From positions 4,663,001-4,727,000 of the forward strand of contig JBBBDQ010000310.1 in the NCBI GenBank assembly GCA_037127315.1: a stretch of 64,000 nucleotides of DNA, written 5' to 3'. Origin of the DNA: Ascarosepion bandense. Taxonomy: Eukaryota; Mollusca; Cephalopoda; Sepiida; Sepiidae. Both the position numbers and the translations under genes were made by a program. Below are positions 43,240 through 54,669 of this stretch, one piece after another. The notes beneath the pieces were generated by a model. It had not been told where the DNA came from. It did no database searches and saw only the letters and a list, made by a program, of their open reading frames with translations. Each line of letters begins with the position of its first letter. Position 1 is the first letter of the stretch.

Positions 43240-43480
43240 ACTCTTAAACTATTGTCCTCCTCTTTATTGTTATTCTCACAATGTTTTGACCAGTTAAACT
43301 ATAGGAGCATATTCTTCTCATTCTGGCTGTTTATGTCTTGGGATATTTCATCTAGCTATTAATTAGTTATGCTTAGTTTTTGTTCACGTTTTTTCCACCT
43401 GTGCAAAGATTGAACTCACATTTACTAGGTCACTAAATTCATGAACCAACATTTTAATCCACTAGACTATAATACAGCAA
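43240..43480 (-). mobile_element. SINE3 copy, minus strand
   Basis: On the minus strand ATAGTCTAGTGGATTAAAA (box A region) and GTGAGTTCAATCTTTGC (box B) are followed by the body and an end with GTCAAAACATTGTGAGAATA and ACAATAAAGAGGAGGAC, as at 16000-16030. Confidence 0.65.
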
Positions 43481-45095
43481 CAAAGATGAGGACAACAATT
43501 GCAATGTAAATAATGATAACCCCAGAAATTCAAACAGAAAGATAACTTGAAATTTTAACCATGAAAAATACTTAATTTCAGAACTTTAAATTCTATTAAA
43601 AAATACTGATTTTGAAAAATATTGTATTATTGGTAACAAAACTTGAACTCATTCACTGTACTTTCACTTCTGACTTTGCAATATTTACTTTAACAGGTGG
43701 AAAGTATTAAACCTTAAATGTTGGGATAGAAATCAATTATACAATAAAGAAAACTGGTCAAAAAATTAACTCAAATAACTTAAAGCACTAAGTGTTTCAC
43801 TTACTTTGAACACAGATGTAACAAGTTAATAAATTTTAGCAATTTCGCCCAATAAGCATTTTAAAGATTACCAACAGACTTAATGAATTCGAGTCTGGCA
43901 AATATAAAGTCATTTTTTAAGGAATAATTCTCAAAAAGAAATTCTGATAGCAACTTATCCTGCATTACAACTTGCTTGAAATATTTCTGTTTTTCCTTTA
44001 ATAGATGAACAGTCTAGCCCCTGGGCTTATTTTCTGGCTAACATAAGGAAACTGAGAAATCAAAAAGAAAAAGAACTATTTTCAAAGTCACTGTGAAGAT
44101 TGTGATCGACTTGTAGCTTAATCTAATAAAGAAGCTTCTGCCACATTTCTTCACTAAATATACAAGTTATAACTTCACTACTTTGTCAGTTGGCTACCAG
44201 CTAATGTTAGTGTCATGCCACCTTTCAGCTGATGAATAAGTTTTCCTAAGAATTATTAGCCAAAGGCAAAAACCAGCAAAAAATTGGTTTGTTGTATGGC
44301 TTCGTTTGTGGTTGAAAAGTTGTGTGTTTATAAACAACTGGAAACTATAATTGCCACTAAAATAACTATGTCGGAAAGAATGATGATAAAGTTGGTTGGT
44401 TTGCTCAAACATATGATTTTGCTTAAAGAGTTACAGAAAGGATAATAATTGTGGCAGTCGATTAGAAATTGGCAGGACTAAATTTATGGGTTTCAGTTTT
44501 CCCTTTTTAGGTGTAGATCATTAATTTATAAAATAAATAGAAAAATAAAAGGTTGTTAATGAAAAGAATAATATTAAATAAAAAAGTCCTATGTAGAGAA
44601 ATTTACTTTTGTTTTTCACTTGCCTGAGTTAATACTTTGCTTTTTTCTTATAAATTTTTACCAAACTCCCATCTATTTCTTTTTAATGTGGAAAATGAGT
44701 TCTTCCATTGAGTTCATCTACCCTTTTTTTATTTACTTATATAGTTACAAACATCTTATTTTTTTGTTATTCCTTATGTGTATTTATTACTTTTACTGAT
44801 TCTCTTAACAGAGCTTAAAAATAAATTGTTCTTTTTCTTATATGAGACAAGAAGGAAAAAACCTTTTTGTCTCTTACCCAAATAAATGATGCTGTAAAGA
44901 CTACAATGAATATGTCAATTCCAAAAACTACTAAGAATTGTACTCATCAGGTTTGTGAGACATGGGCAGTGCATACTGATGTTCAAGATAAATCAGTAAC
45001 AATAGCATATTAGTATTGTATATAGTTTTGTAGACACATAATATTAGTAGCATCTGATGCTATGTCATCAAAATAATATGCCAAATATGGGTCAG
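43481..45095. other. About 1.6 kb without recognised element
   Basis: AT-rich. No open frame with motifs; no match to the local repeat families except AGCAACAAAGATGAGGAC at 43485, which resembles the end of SINE3 in plus orientation. Confidence 0.5.
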
Positions 45096-45099
45096 GAAT

Positions 45100-45716
45100 A
45101 CTAGAATCAAGCAGGTACAAAAAATTAAATACCTGGGAAGTGTTATAACAGAAGACAAAAAGTGCGACAGATATCTGAAGGTGAATTGGCATGGCAAAGG
45201 AATCATTCCAGAAGTTGAGTAAAGTATTAAGAAACAGGACAATTTCGCTAGGAACAAGGAAGAGAGTACTGGATTGCTATGTATTGTTCGTTCTTCAATA
45301 TGGCAGCGAATGCTGGACAATATCATCAAAGATGAAGAAAAAACTTGAAGCAACTGAAATGTGGTTCTACAGAAGGATGCTGCGAATATCATGGATCAAG
45401 CATGTGAACAATGATGAGGTCTTGGAAATGATGGAAACTAAAAGGAAATTAATACTGAGCATCAGGAAGAGACAGCTGAAGTTCCTGGGACACGCAATGA
45501 GGAAGGAGGGCTTGATACTAACAGGCCAGATAGAGGGGAAAAAGAGACAGAGGAAAGTGATGGATAACATATTTGAAGGGCCTGAGCAGGTGAATGATGG
45601 AACGAGGGTTGCATGGTGTAACAGGAGAAGGCGTGCTAAGAGCCACCAGGGATAGGGAGATGTGGAAAGCCATGATCGCCTACGTCCTGAAGAGACAGGG
45701 CACATAGAAGAATTCA
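45100..45716 (+). pseudogene. LINE B (RTE-like) C-terminal region, best copy
   Basis: KIKYLGSVITEDKKCD starts in one frame. The next frame (ATG at 45191, 154 codons) reads AKESFQKLSKVLRNRTISLG, RVLDCYVLFVLQYGSECWTI, EATEMWFYRRMLRISWIKH and KRQLKFLGHAMRKEG. These are characteristic of the region after the RT domain in RTE-type LINE proteins. The end LWKAMIAYVLKRQG lies in a third frame. The copy lacks the endonuclease and RT and is broken by at least two frameshifts. Confidence 0.85.
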
Positions 45717-46055
45717 TCCAAACCCCATTTGGAGACATGATGACTAAAGAATAACGTATGCATACATTAAGAGAACCTTCTTAGCATTTTAGTTCTGAGC
45801 TAAGTCAGCTGCAGTTAGTTTCTTATGTAGTAATTACTATGAAAACAGTATGTTTCTAAGTGCATTCAATCATATATCATTTTGTACAAATTTTTTGTTT
45901 TTTGACTTTTGTTAGTTGATTTGAATAAATGGTTTCTTCATGCAAACCTGTGATCATGTTTAAACCACATCTTTCTTTGTTGGGACTATTTACTAGTGAC
46001 AACCAACAGTATGTTTATATTTAAGGCAAATAGTACATTAGTAAATAATAATGGT
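45717..46055. other. No recognised feature
   Basis: AT-rich spacer after LINE B. Confidence 0.5.
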
Positions 46056-46059
46056 AATA

Positions 46060-46510
46060 TCAGCTATTTTCTTATAAGGAAAAATTTAGCATCCATTGAC
46101 TGAGCAGCCAGTGTTACTTTTAGTTGAAGTTTATAAAATCTTTCTCTTAAAACAATTTTTCAGGAAAATAGATTTCTCAAGTCCAGTAACTGTTATTGCT
46201 TTTTCAAATATTGATGGGTCTTCTTTCCTAACCTTTTATTTGAAATAGTGTAGAAAGTTAATATCTTGAACAAGTCCTTATTTCTCTTCAAGTTAATTGT
46301 GCTTATCCATTTAGTTGTTGCCGCTGTTAAAATTTCACAAGTTATGTGGTTTCTGTTACTTTGCAAAGTTCTTTGTTTGTGATTCTGTCATGCCAGGTCA
46401 CAATGTTCAAAGAAGAATGGTCCTCACTATAACCTACATGCTTCAAAGCCATTTTAAACTATTGATCTTAGAAAGTGGTTGTATATAGCTGATAATTTAG
46501 ATATTTCTGA
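46060..46510 (+). repeat. Dispersed repeat X, longest copy
   Basis: Includes both parts seen separately at 7016-7165 and 7195-7475: TTTTCTTATAAGGAAAAATT, ACTGAGCAGCCAGTGTTAC, TTTCTCTTAAAACAATTTTT, then GTTGTTGCCGCTGTTAAAAT, TTATGTGGTTTCTGTTACTT, GATTCTGTCATGCCAGGTCA and CAATGTTCAAAGAAGAATGG. No protein is recognised. Probably a non-autonomous element or untranslated part of a larger one. Confidence 0.65.
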
Positions 46511-47730
46511 ATGAGATTAATGCCATGTAGAACATGCATGTTAAATATTTGATCTGATAAAGATCATAAGAACATGATGCGAGTCTTTAAGCTATTGTTT
46601 TGATTTTGTAGCAATTTGTGGTATTGGGCAAAACTACTTATGTAGGCTATTTCCTTATTTCCTTTACTAAATTTGTTATAACTTATCTATACACTGAAGT
46701 ATTTAAAGTGTTTAGTGTTTAATAATTTCATATCCTGAATTTTTATGATAGATTCAGATATGTGCCATTGCTACATTCATTCTAATTCCAGATTATGGTT
46801 TCTGTTTTAGAAATGTCTTACATCTTACTTGAAACTCTCGGTAGAGTATGTTGAATTTTTTTGTTTTAAGATCATTCTTGTCCCAACTATGAATATCTGT
46901 GTCATCATCATAGCCTCCCTCATCATCAGTACATTAATCTTGCAAGGGAAAGAAGTGACATTGTTTTTTATTAGCAGAATCATTTAGGATAATATACAGA
47001 ATGTTTAAATGATTAATACCCATCCGTTCATATCTGTGTGCGTTTATTTGCAGAGAACAGTCTAGGAAGAGATTAAATAGATTTGAGCTCTCATTTCCTC
47101 ATTGTATGAGGTTTCAAAATGTTTCCGTATTGGGATCCTTGTCAGACATGTAGGACTTGGTGGACCAATATAGTTCCTTTATCAGATCTAGACATTAAAT
47201 GGAGTCAGAGCTTAGAAGATAGTTTTTCTAATGAATGATATGAGAAAGTCTCTATTGATGTGTGGTCATATATTGCTGTGAGATTATGTATATTTATATG
47301 CAAGAAAACTTTAGATGACAATGAGAAATAAGCAAATAAATATAGAATAATTTATTTGAGTTACTTTCAGAAATATTTGTGATACTTGCTTGTGTACTTT
47401 TACATTGAGTTGTTCTCTGGTTGGAGGAATGAGCAATAATCATTTATTTAGATTGATGCCTCAATTTCTTCTCAGAAATGTTCTAGTAGAGCATATCAGC
47501 ATACTCATTGCTTATGGCATACAAATCAATTGGAAAACAATCAAAATGAAATTGTAAGAAATGTATTTAAGAGACATCCAGCATCCCAGTTTTCAATACA
47601 TTCTTAACATGTTGTTTATCAAATCAGCATAGTTTTCAACTTTATGGAACCCAAGTAAATTGTGTTCATTATAAATAAATCCTACTCCACTTACTTGTGG
47701 ATACTCATGTTTCCTTCTCTTATATGCTAT
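46511..47730. other. About 1.2 kb without recognised element
   Basis: AT-rich, no motif or repeat match noticed. Confidence 0.5.
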
Positions 47731-47734
47731 GTCT

Positions 47735-47965
47735 TCTTAAGATGTAAAAAATCATTACTCTCCACAACTTCCCATCTTTTGTAGCGCTAAGCAACATTTG
47801 TCTCCTTAATATATCTTTCAGTCCCTGTTCTTCCATTCATATACAAAATCTCTTTAGATAGGTTATTCACTGTCTCTCTCTATCCTTTTTGCCTTTAATA
47901 TGTTCTGTTAGTAATAAATTCCCCAAATTTGCTTCCCTCATTATTTCAATTCTTTCAGATTGCAA
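47735..47965 (-). pseudogene. LINE B 3' fragment, minus strand
   Basis: On the minus strand ANLGNLLLTEHIKGKKDRER, ITYLKRFCI, MEEQGLKDI and LSATKDGKLWRVMIFYILRR follow the C-terminal order of LINE B, with several stops. Confidence 0.75.
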
Positions 47966-48029
47966 ATATTTTCTTTTCTTTCATTTTCTCTCAAATCTTC
48001 TCATTGTTTACATGTTCAGTCTATATTAT

Positions 48030-48515
48030 TTTTTTAATCATTTTCATCCCAAGCAAGGAAGGCAATAAGACCACTAAGACAGAAGGTGTTACTTGGTATA
48101 TAAGAAAGAGAAAAACATTTTTGAGGAGTAAGAACAATAAAAGAAAAGGAATCAAGAAGACAGAAGATAACAAATGACATTACATTTTTGAAGCTCAAAG
48201 TTAGTTGATAATCAAGAAACAAGAAGAGAGTTCCACAAGTGAGAAGTGCAACAAAAGAAGTTGTTAGCATAGACCTTATGAATACATCTAGCAATTTAAA
48301 TTGAGAAATAATGAGACATTGCTACTAATCTAGTACTGCACTTAAATTCATAGACTAAACCATAGAGGAAAGTTTGCCAGCACAATTGCCATGAAAATAT
48401 TTATAGAAAAGACACAGGGAAGTTACATTATGGTTGTGGGAAAGTGGCTGAAGCTGAGATACTGGGTCAATATCAATAGCATTGTAAATACTTTTGGGAT
48501 TTTAGCATTCTTCTG
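48030..48515 (-). pseudogene. LINE A 3' end, minus strand
   Basis: In plus orientation a T run, then TCATCCCAAGCAAGGAAGGC (the LINE A end motif) and the reverse complement of the 3' region through GAGAGTTCCACAAGTGAGAA, TAATCTAGTACTGCACTTAA and GAAGCTGAGATACTGGGTCA. Same arrangement as at 10690 and 24686. Coding part destroyed by stops. It lies tail to tail with nothing but 65 bp between it and LINE B at 47735-47965. Confidence 0.8.
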
Positions 48516-49390
48516 TAGAACTGCATCTATGTCACTTGTTTAGTCTATGGAAGACATCTTTCAATCTTCTGAAACAACTTCATGTATCAGTTCATCTTGC
48601 TAATGACTATAAATTCTTTTAGGATCATAATAGATTATTATTATAACATTTATTTTAAACATAAATATTCTATAGCCATATCTCAAGAACCTGGTATACT
48701 GAAACAATTCTGAATACAGATTTGAAATCAGCAAACTGGATTTAGTCTAAAACATACATTTACACTATTGATAAAATGTTTGTGTTATTCCTCTATATGT
48801 CAGTTCTTTCAAGTAAAAAATAAGTGTCTCCAAAACAAAACAAATTAGAAAAATATTTTTTGCAGACCAACAATGTGCAAATATTTTTCTTTATTTCTAT
48901 AATACATGTTTATCCACAGCATTTTAATAAGAACTATACAGAAACACTTTCCCTAATGAAATACAGTATGCCTTTGTTGAAATTCATGTACATCACAAAA
49001 TTTTGATCAAACAATGTTTCTGACTCATTAACACAATTATCATGGTTTAAGTAGATACAAATTCACATCTGTTTTTATCACAAAGAAAATTACTTTTTAC
49101 ATCTTAATAAGAGATTAATACCACAACAGAAAAAATGGCTGAAATTTCCAAAATGTTTTATATAAAAACAACGAAAGATTTGCTCTTTTTTTTAAGGAGG
49201 TGTAATAGAAACTGGTCATAACAATCATTTTGCTAAAATCATAAACCTTTATTGGCTTTATTTACCACTAAGAAAATAAAGCATTTAAGTTGTTTGCTTT
49301 ATTTACAATCAAACTAACACCCGCATCTTTTTTATATCTTTTCTTCTTTAGGTGCCTGTTGGTCTGAATAATTTCAGGGATAGTTGCATA
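48516..49390. other. No recognised feature
   Basis: AT-rich spacer. Confidence 0.5.
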
Positions 49391-49394
49391 GCTT

Positions 49395-49665
49395 AAACAT
49401 TTGTGAATTTGGTGGTACAATAATTAGAAGTTCAATCTTTAGGCCAAGTAATACAAATTCAAACTTAGTGAAAACAGAACTCACAGTAACTGAGTAGAAC
49501 TTGAAAAAAGAAAAAAGACATCCCTAGATATGGAGAGCAGAATGAGGATAATCTGGTCCCATAAATTTAGTAAAGAGTTCAGTTTAAAATTATTAAATTG
49601 ACAGATGTCTGATGAGCCTGTGGAGCAAAGATGGAAATAAACACCAAGACAGTCAAACATCAAAT
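49395..49665 (+). mobile_element. SINE3 copy
   Basis: GGTGGTACAATAATTAGAAG and TTCAATCTTTAGGCCAAGTA in the head, then AGAACTCACAGTAACTGAG, CATCCCTAGATATGGAGAGC, GTTCAGTTTAAAATTATTAA and the end TGATGAGCCTGTGGAGCAAA. It parallels 15745-16040 but its final part is diverged. Confidence 0.65.
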
Positions 49666-49925
49666 GATAAAAAATGTTTCTGAGTCAGAGGATTCCTCCA
49701 TCATTCTAGGTAATAAATTAATCCTTTGAAAATAAATATTTAACATTTTCCAACCAATGGGTCACATTCCCACTGACAATAAAAAGCATGCTTTGTGATC
49801 CCTTTAAAAGTATTTAAGTAAAGTTACTAGGCAGACAAAAGCAGTAAGGAGATAGAGACAGCTGTTTACAACAGTCCTGGTTTAAAAGAGATTCCCTTCC
49901 TCATTCACCTGTCTTCTTCACCATG
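49666..49925. other. No recognised feature
   Basis: AT-rich spacer. Confidence 0.5.
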
Positions 49926-49929
49926 TTAT

Positions 49930-50480
49930 ATGACACTTACAGGAAGCTGACAAAATAATTGAAACACTATGAAATTTTAAGCAAATTTATTTCAATATGA
50001 GGTAGGATGCCTTTGGCAATAATTACAGCTTGAATTCTGCATGGGATCAGCTCATACAAAGATTGAATTGTTTCCAAAGGAATTTTTATCCATTCTTCAG
50101 CTAAAACAGTGTCCAATTCTTTTAATGATGATAAAGGAGGATATCAACTAATGTTTTTTTAAAATGAACCACAAATGTTCAATGATGTTATCTTGGGACT
50201 GTGGTGGCCTGATAAGATGTTCTACTTCACTAGAATGTTCCTCGTGTCATTCAGCTACAATTTTAGCAGTATGAATGAGTGCATTATCAACCTGAAAGAT
50301 GGCATTTCCTTCTGAACCATAGGATGAAGTTGATTAATTAAAATTCTTAAATAGTCCTGACTGTTGATTTTTATAAACTTATTTAAATAATATCCGTAAA
50401 AGAACAGTTTTAGCAAAAAAATGAAGAACGATGAGCGAAGGACTCTTCTCAAAATACCTAGAACTGCTTCATGTTTAGCT
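49930..50480 (-). pseudogene. Tc1-type transposase C-terminal part
   Basis: On the minus strand QVDNALIHTAKIVAE, then PPQSQDNIIEHLWFILKK and LAEEWIKIPLETIQSLYELI with RIQAVIIAKG. These correspond to the second catalytic D (DNA.IHTA) and the (P)D.N.IEH(L)W block with the catalytic E in Tc1 transposases. Several stops (for example after IVAE) and frame changes occur. The left end GAAGCTGACAAAATAATTGA near 49941 may be the terminal repeat. It may or may not belong to the same family as the N-terminal remnant at 17755. Confidence 0.82.
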
Positions 50481-50488
50481 GTTGTAAC

Positions 50489-50571
50489 AGAATTCAAGCA
50501 ACAGGTTAATGAGTGCTTGCTTTGAGATTTTTTCTAGAGGTGTGCACTCATTAACCTGTTGCTTGAATTCT
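50489..50571. repeat. Perfect 28-bp inverted repeat
   Basis: AGAATTCAAGCAACAGGTTA starts the left arm (50489-50516). The right arm (50544-50571) is its exact complement over 28 bp. The spacer is 27 nt. It lies at the upstream end of the Tc1 relic. Confidence 0.97.
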
Positions 50572-51710
50572 TGAAAGTGACAAGAAATAAGCTTTTGAGA
50601 TACAGAATCTTGTTACATCCATTTTTAAAAGCCAACCATAAGAGTGTTGCCTGTTATATCTAAATAAAGTTAGAAAATGCCTAGTTCTTCTATGCAATAA
50701 TCTCCATTGCACAAAAATCTCCATTGCACATGGCTATTTTGAAGAAGTCTGAGGTCAGTAAAAAAAAAAAGGAGAAGAAAGAAGGTCTAAGAACAGTAGA
50801 GAGTAAGAAACCTTTTTTTAGTGATTCAATTCATTTGGGACATTGTCAAAATTGGTAATTTTACATGTTAATTGAAATATTATCTTCAATATCAATTTAC
50901 ACAGAAATGATTCTAACATTTCTTTCAGTTGTAAATTGTTTCATAAACTTATTGTTGTTGATAAGTTTTGAAATGAGCATCAAAAAAGAGTAAACTGGGA
51001 CTGACAGAGACAATTTAGGTATGATGCAATGTCCTAACTATGTTGATTAAATCTTATTAATAGAGTTAAAGGTGCTTTGTTTCATAATGTAGTTTATGTG
51101 GCACAGAAATGAATTCATGTTTGGACAGATTTAAATGAACCTAAACTTGTAATGACTTTATACTGGAAATTTATTGCTTAATGAATAGAAAAGGTTTTTA
51201 AGATCATCTAATATCGACCTTAAAGTAGAAATTGACAGGGCTGTAATTGGGAATAAGTAGTGGAATGACTGAAAAATAGAATCAGGATGTCTATAGTCAC
51301 TGACTCAATGTAGATAGATTATCAATATATACAATTACAGGGCTGACAAAGTAGCTATACTTCTGGTTACCTTACTTAATAACAAGGATCAAACTCTGAA
51401 AGTGAGTTGATTTTCTAAGTGCCACTTAGATGTGGCATAAGGCCGAAAGTATGGGATACCCAGGAAGGATCAAACTCACTACTCAGATATAATAGTTTCT
51501 AGCAAAACATGAATAAAGAGAGATTAAAAGAATTTTGGCATAGCAACAAATATGACAAATTTGCATAGTGCTACAGATTGGCATTTCATTAAGGTCACAT
51601 TGCTGGATGGATGATATTTGATAATAAATGAAAGCAACTATAAATTTCATGACTTCTACTAGAAGCTTATCACTAAGAAACTTCATCTGGGCCCAACACA
51701 ATTTGATAGC
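50572..51710. other. No recognised feature
   Basis: AT-rich. A GGGATACCCAGGAAGGATCAAACTCAC segment is present near 51450 that might be an antisense tRNA-like head, but too little supports it. Confidence 0.45.
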
Positions 51711-51714
51711 TAAT

Positions 51715-52400
51715 TAGGGGACATCCTTATCTCAATAGGAATGATGCAGCTCTGCCTAAGGATAAGATCAGAGAGGCTTTAACAAAGGATAGAATAAACA
51801 AGATTCCAGAGATCAATGGCTAACTTTATAAAGTTTACTTGAAGCAGTCACAATTATTGGTACTGATCTTTAATTAGATGAAGCAAAAGAATATTCTTCT
51901 TGCTTAGTAAAGGGTATGGTGTAGTTTCAAGACAGGAGTAAGCATGATGGAGATAGGATTAGTAATTTTTTGCTTTTAACTATGAGTTAAGATACAGTTA
52001 CAGATTTAGGTTATAATCTTAGCAACTAATTGCAGGCCGTTTTGGATTATCTAATAACCATCAATAAGTGCTGTGGGGTAGGATTATCCAAGATAACCTA
52101 TATTTGATACTCAAGATCATAGAGAAATATGCCAATCAAGCTGGGTTGATCAATTTAGTGCAATCTAAGTCATTCTACTGGGTTCATGATCATTTCCTAG
52201 AGGCTGTCTTGTTTGCAGCTAGACTCAAGCTTGACATTCCCTCTTTGATTCATCTGTGGTATCTGGAGCTTTTGTGAAAATGAATGGAGTAACAATAAAG
52301 ACTTTTATGTTACTCAGATCTGTTAATCAAAATTGTTCACTTTTATCTATGTTGTATGTCTTAGCACTAAAACCATGTGAACCCAGTTCTGAGCAGAATT
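51715..52400 (+). pseudogene. Tx1/L1-like reverse transcriptase remnant
   Basis: In plus-strand pieces: LPKDKIREALTKDRINKIP, LQAVLDYLITINKCCG, GRIIQDNLYLILKIIEKYAN, GLINLVQSKSFYWVHDHFLE and SVNQNCSLLSMLYVLALKP. They resemble the RT fingers and palm of Tx1/L1-clade LINEs (typical D.SKAFDRVDH..L and QGCPLS..LYVLAL). Both catalytic aspartates of the first block are changed (V and Y), so the copy is dead. It is a third LINE lineage in the window. Confidence 0.75.
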
Positions 52401-52444
52401 AAATTACTGGGTACTATCTCTTTAGCCAGGTACTCTGCTCATTT

Positions 52445-52700
52445 GAATTCAAGTTGAATTCCTTGCATTCACTTACACACAAATACCCTTGGGAAAGGTA
52501 TTAATCTATCTGTTCCCCCTAGTTATGAGTTAAACAACATGACAGATTGAGTTCTATAGCCTTGGCTAGCAATGAGTCTACTGCATAAAGTAATGGCAAC
52601 TTACTGTGAGATAACCTTCTGCCCAGTAAATCATGTCTCTTTCAAGACATGATCGCCCAAGCATGTATCACGCACGGCACTTAATTAACTGACTGACTGT
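52445..52700 (+). mobile_element. SINE A, 5' truncated
   Basis: Begins after box B (AATTCAAGTTGAATTCCTTG). Core and hairpin CATGTCTCTTTCAAGACATG are present, and the end reads TTAATTAACTGACTGACTG. Confidence 0.9.
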
Positions 52701-53095
52701 GCATATGGTGATGGTGCAAGCATAGAAACATGCTTGTAAGAAGCAATGTCAAGAATGAGTAGATTAACCAAAAAAATGGACTGTATGAGATGGTGATAGT
52801 CTAAAATTAATTGCAATACATGTACACTTGGGATAGTGGAGTTATTCTCCTTTCTTCAGTTAGACAAATGCTCCATGCAAGACACCTATATTTGTGTAAT
52901 TTTATTTTATTTTAAAAAATTTTATAAGTTTAACTGTACATTTAATTAGTTCTCATTTATTTTGTATTCTTTTATCTCATGGGATAATTGTAGCTTATTA
53001 AATTTCAAAGTTAACGAAAATCTTTTTAATCTCATATTATTTGTGGTAGATAACATTTTTTCTGAATATTTTGTTTTAACCTGATTAAGTAAGAT
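52701..53095. other. No recognised feature
   Basis: AT-rich spacer. Confidence 0.5.
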
Positions 53096-53119
53096 GTATA
53101 GGTATTGGTATAAAAAATG

Positions 53120-53300
53120 AAAATAGGATGTTGAGTTCAAGTTCTGTCCTAGTTTACTTCACAAATATCATTGCAAATGACTTAAATCAATCTCCCTACA
53201 TGATGGATTAAATACAGGTTAGACTAGGATTTTTAGCCTTGGGTGATAACCAGTCTAGAAGAAGGAAAACAATGGGAAACCTCTCTATTTCCTTTCCAAA
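53120..53300 (+). mobile_element. Diverged SINE A-related copy
   Basis: GAGTTCAAGTTCTGTCCTAG (box-B-like), CTTAAATCAATCTCCCTACA, GATGGATTAAATACAGGTTA, TTAGCCTTGGGTGATAACCA and AACAATGGGAAACC follow the order of SINE A with many changes. It may be an older subfamily or another SINE sharing the core. Confidence 0.55.
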
Positions 53301-53364
53301 AAAGTCCATGAAAAAAAAATGTCCATGAAATTTACAAATAATGATGAAATAATGAAAAGGAATC

Positions 53365-53410
53365 TGTGGAGAGCTATGAACACCTACATGCTGCAGGGAC
53401 AGTGTATTTA
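53365..53410 (+). mobile_element. LINE B extreme 3' end
   Basis: GTGGAGAGCTATGAACACCT and ACATGCTGCAGGGACAG match the last coding stretch of LINE B (compare 45660-45705). Very short. Confidence 0.5.
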
Positions 53411-53514
53411 AAAATACAAAAGACATAAAAATTACAGCATTAATGTTAATCCTTATCTATTCACTTAATTTTTCATTAATTTTAATCTTTATCTGTTCAG
53501 TTTATTATATTAAA

Positions 53515-53605
53515 TAATTTTTATTTTCTATTTTTTTTTTATTCAACTATTTTTGTCTTAGTGACTTTACTGCCTTGCTTGGGATAAAATCAATTAAAAA
53601 AGTTA
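53515..53605 (+). mobile_element. LINE A extreme 3' tail
   Basis: TTACTGCCTTGCTTGGGATA followed by AAATCAATTAAAAAAG is the end motif of LINE A in plus orientation. Confidence 0.6.
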
Positions 53606-54149
53606 AATTTCATTTTTGTTTCATTTCTTTAACCAAATTTATTCATTGTTGGTAAAGTAAATCCAAAACAAAGTCAAGCAAAAATGATGAAATGATTAAG
53701 CATCATTATTTGGGGTCTGGGAGCAATGACATGGGAAGAAGAATTGCAGAAAAATGATTTCTAATATTTTACTTATTGTTAAAGTATCCGCAAGGCTATA
53801 GTGTGGTTACATAAATCCAACTTACAGTTTTTAGGTATCGTTATCCATGATTAAATCTCTTGCATTTCACCAATCTATTATTTAAAAGTAATTTTCTCCG
53901 TCTGACATTCCATCTTTGTAAAATTCTTTAAAAGTATCAAATTTATTTCCTGTTTCTTTATGAGCCTTTTCACGAGTATATCAATAAGTGGCTAAAGAAA
54001 TATGTAAGTATATAAGTAGAATTCACTTTAAGTCAGACAAATCAATCTTTTTTTTAAATTATGTCTTTCTCCAGGACTGAAAAGTACACTTTAAATATTA
54101 TTTTGTTTGTACCTCAGTAAATATGAATTAAATCTCTTTGGTAAAGCAG
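53606..54149. other. No recognised feature
   Basis: AT-rich spacer. Confidence 0.5.
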
Positions 54150-54270
54150 AATTTCATGAGAAACAAAGAAATGAGTACTGAACTGCTATGTAATAGTGGT
54201 CCTGATCTTTGGCAGTGAATGCTGGACAAACTATTTCATCATAGGTGAAGAAAACATTTGAAGTAATATC
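54150..54270 (+). pseudogene. LINE B fragment, left piece
   Basis: AATGAGTACTGAACTGCTAT, TGGCAGTGAATGCTGGACAA and AGGTGAAGAAAACATTTGAA correspond to the RVLDCYV..GSECWT..KKLEAT stretch. It stops where the SINE A begins. Confidence 0.7.
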
Positions 54271-54573
54271 AGTCAGTCAGTTAAATGCCATATGTAATAC
54301 ATGCTTGGGCGATCATGTTTCAAAAGAGGTATGACTGACTGGGCAGAAGATTATCCTGCAGTAGTTTGCCATTACTTTCTGTGGTAGACTTGTTGCCAGC
54401 CAAGGCTATAGAACCCAATCTATCCTGTTATTTAACTCATAGCTGGAGGAAAGAAACAAATTATTACCTTTCCCAAGGGTATTTGCACGTAAGTGAATGC
54501 AGGGAATTCAACTGGAATTGGAACTTGGCTCCCCCATTTCGCATATCCACTGCACCATAATGCACATCTTCAA
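54271..54573 (-). mobile_element. SINE A, full length, minus strand
   Basis: Starts with the complement of the tail (AGTCAGTCAGTTAAATGCC) and ends with the head (CATATCCACTGCACCATAAT, complement of box A). Box B appears as AATTGGAACTTGG. It separates two LINE B fragments, but these overlap in content, so it did not simply split one copy. Confidence 0.9.
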
Positions 54574-54669
54574 AATGGTAGTCTTCCTATTTGCCCTTTT
54601 ATTTCATCTATTTCTTTGAACTAAAATTAGTATAAAATATAATTAAAATGTTTGCTAAATATAAATCAT

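Noticed and set aside
45367..45738. 123-codon minus-strand frame
   Set aside because: Antisense of LINE B.
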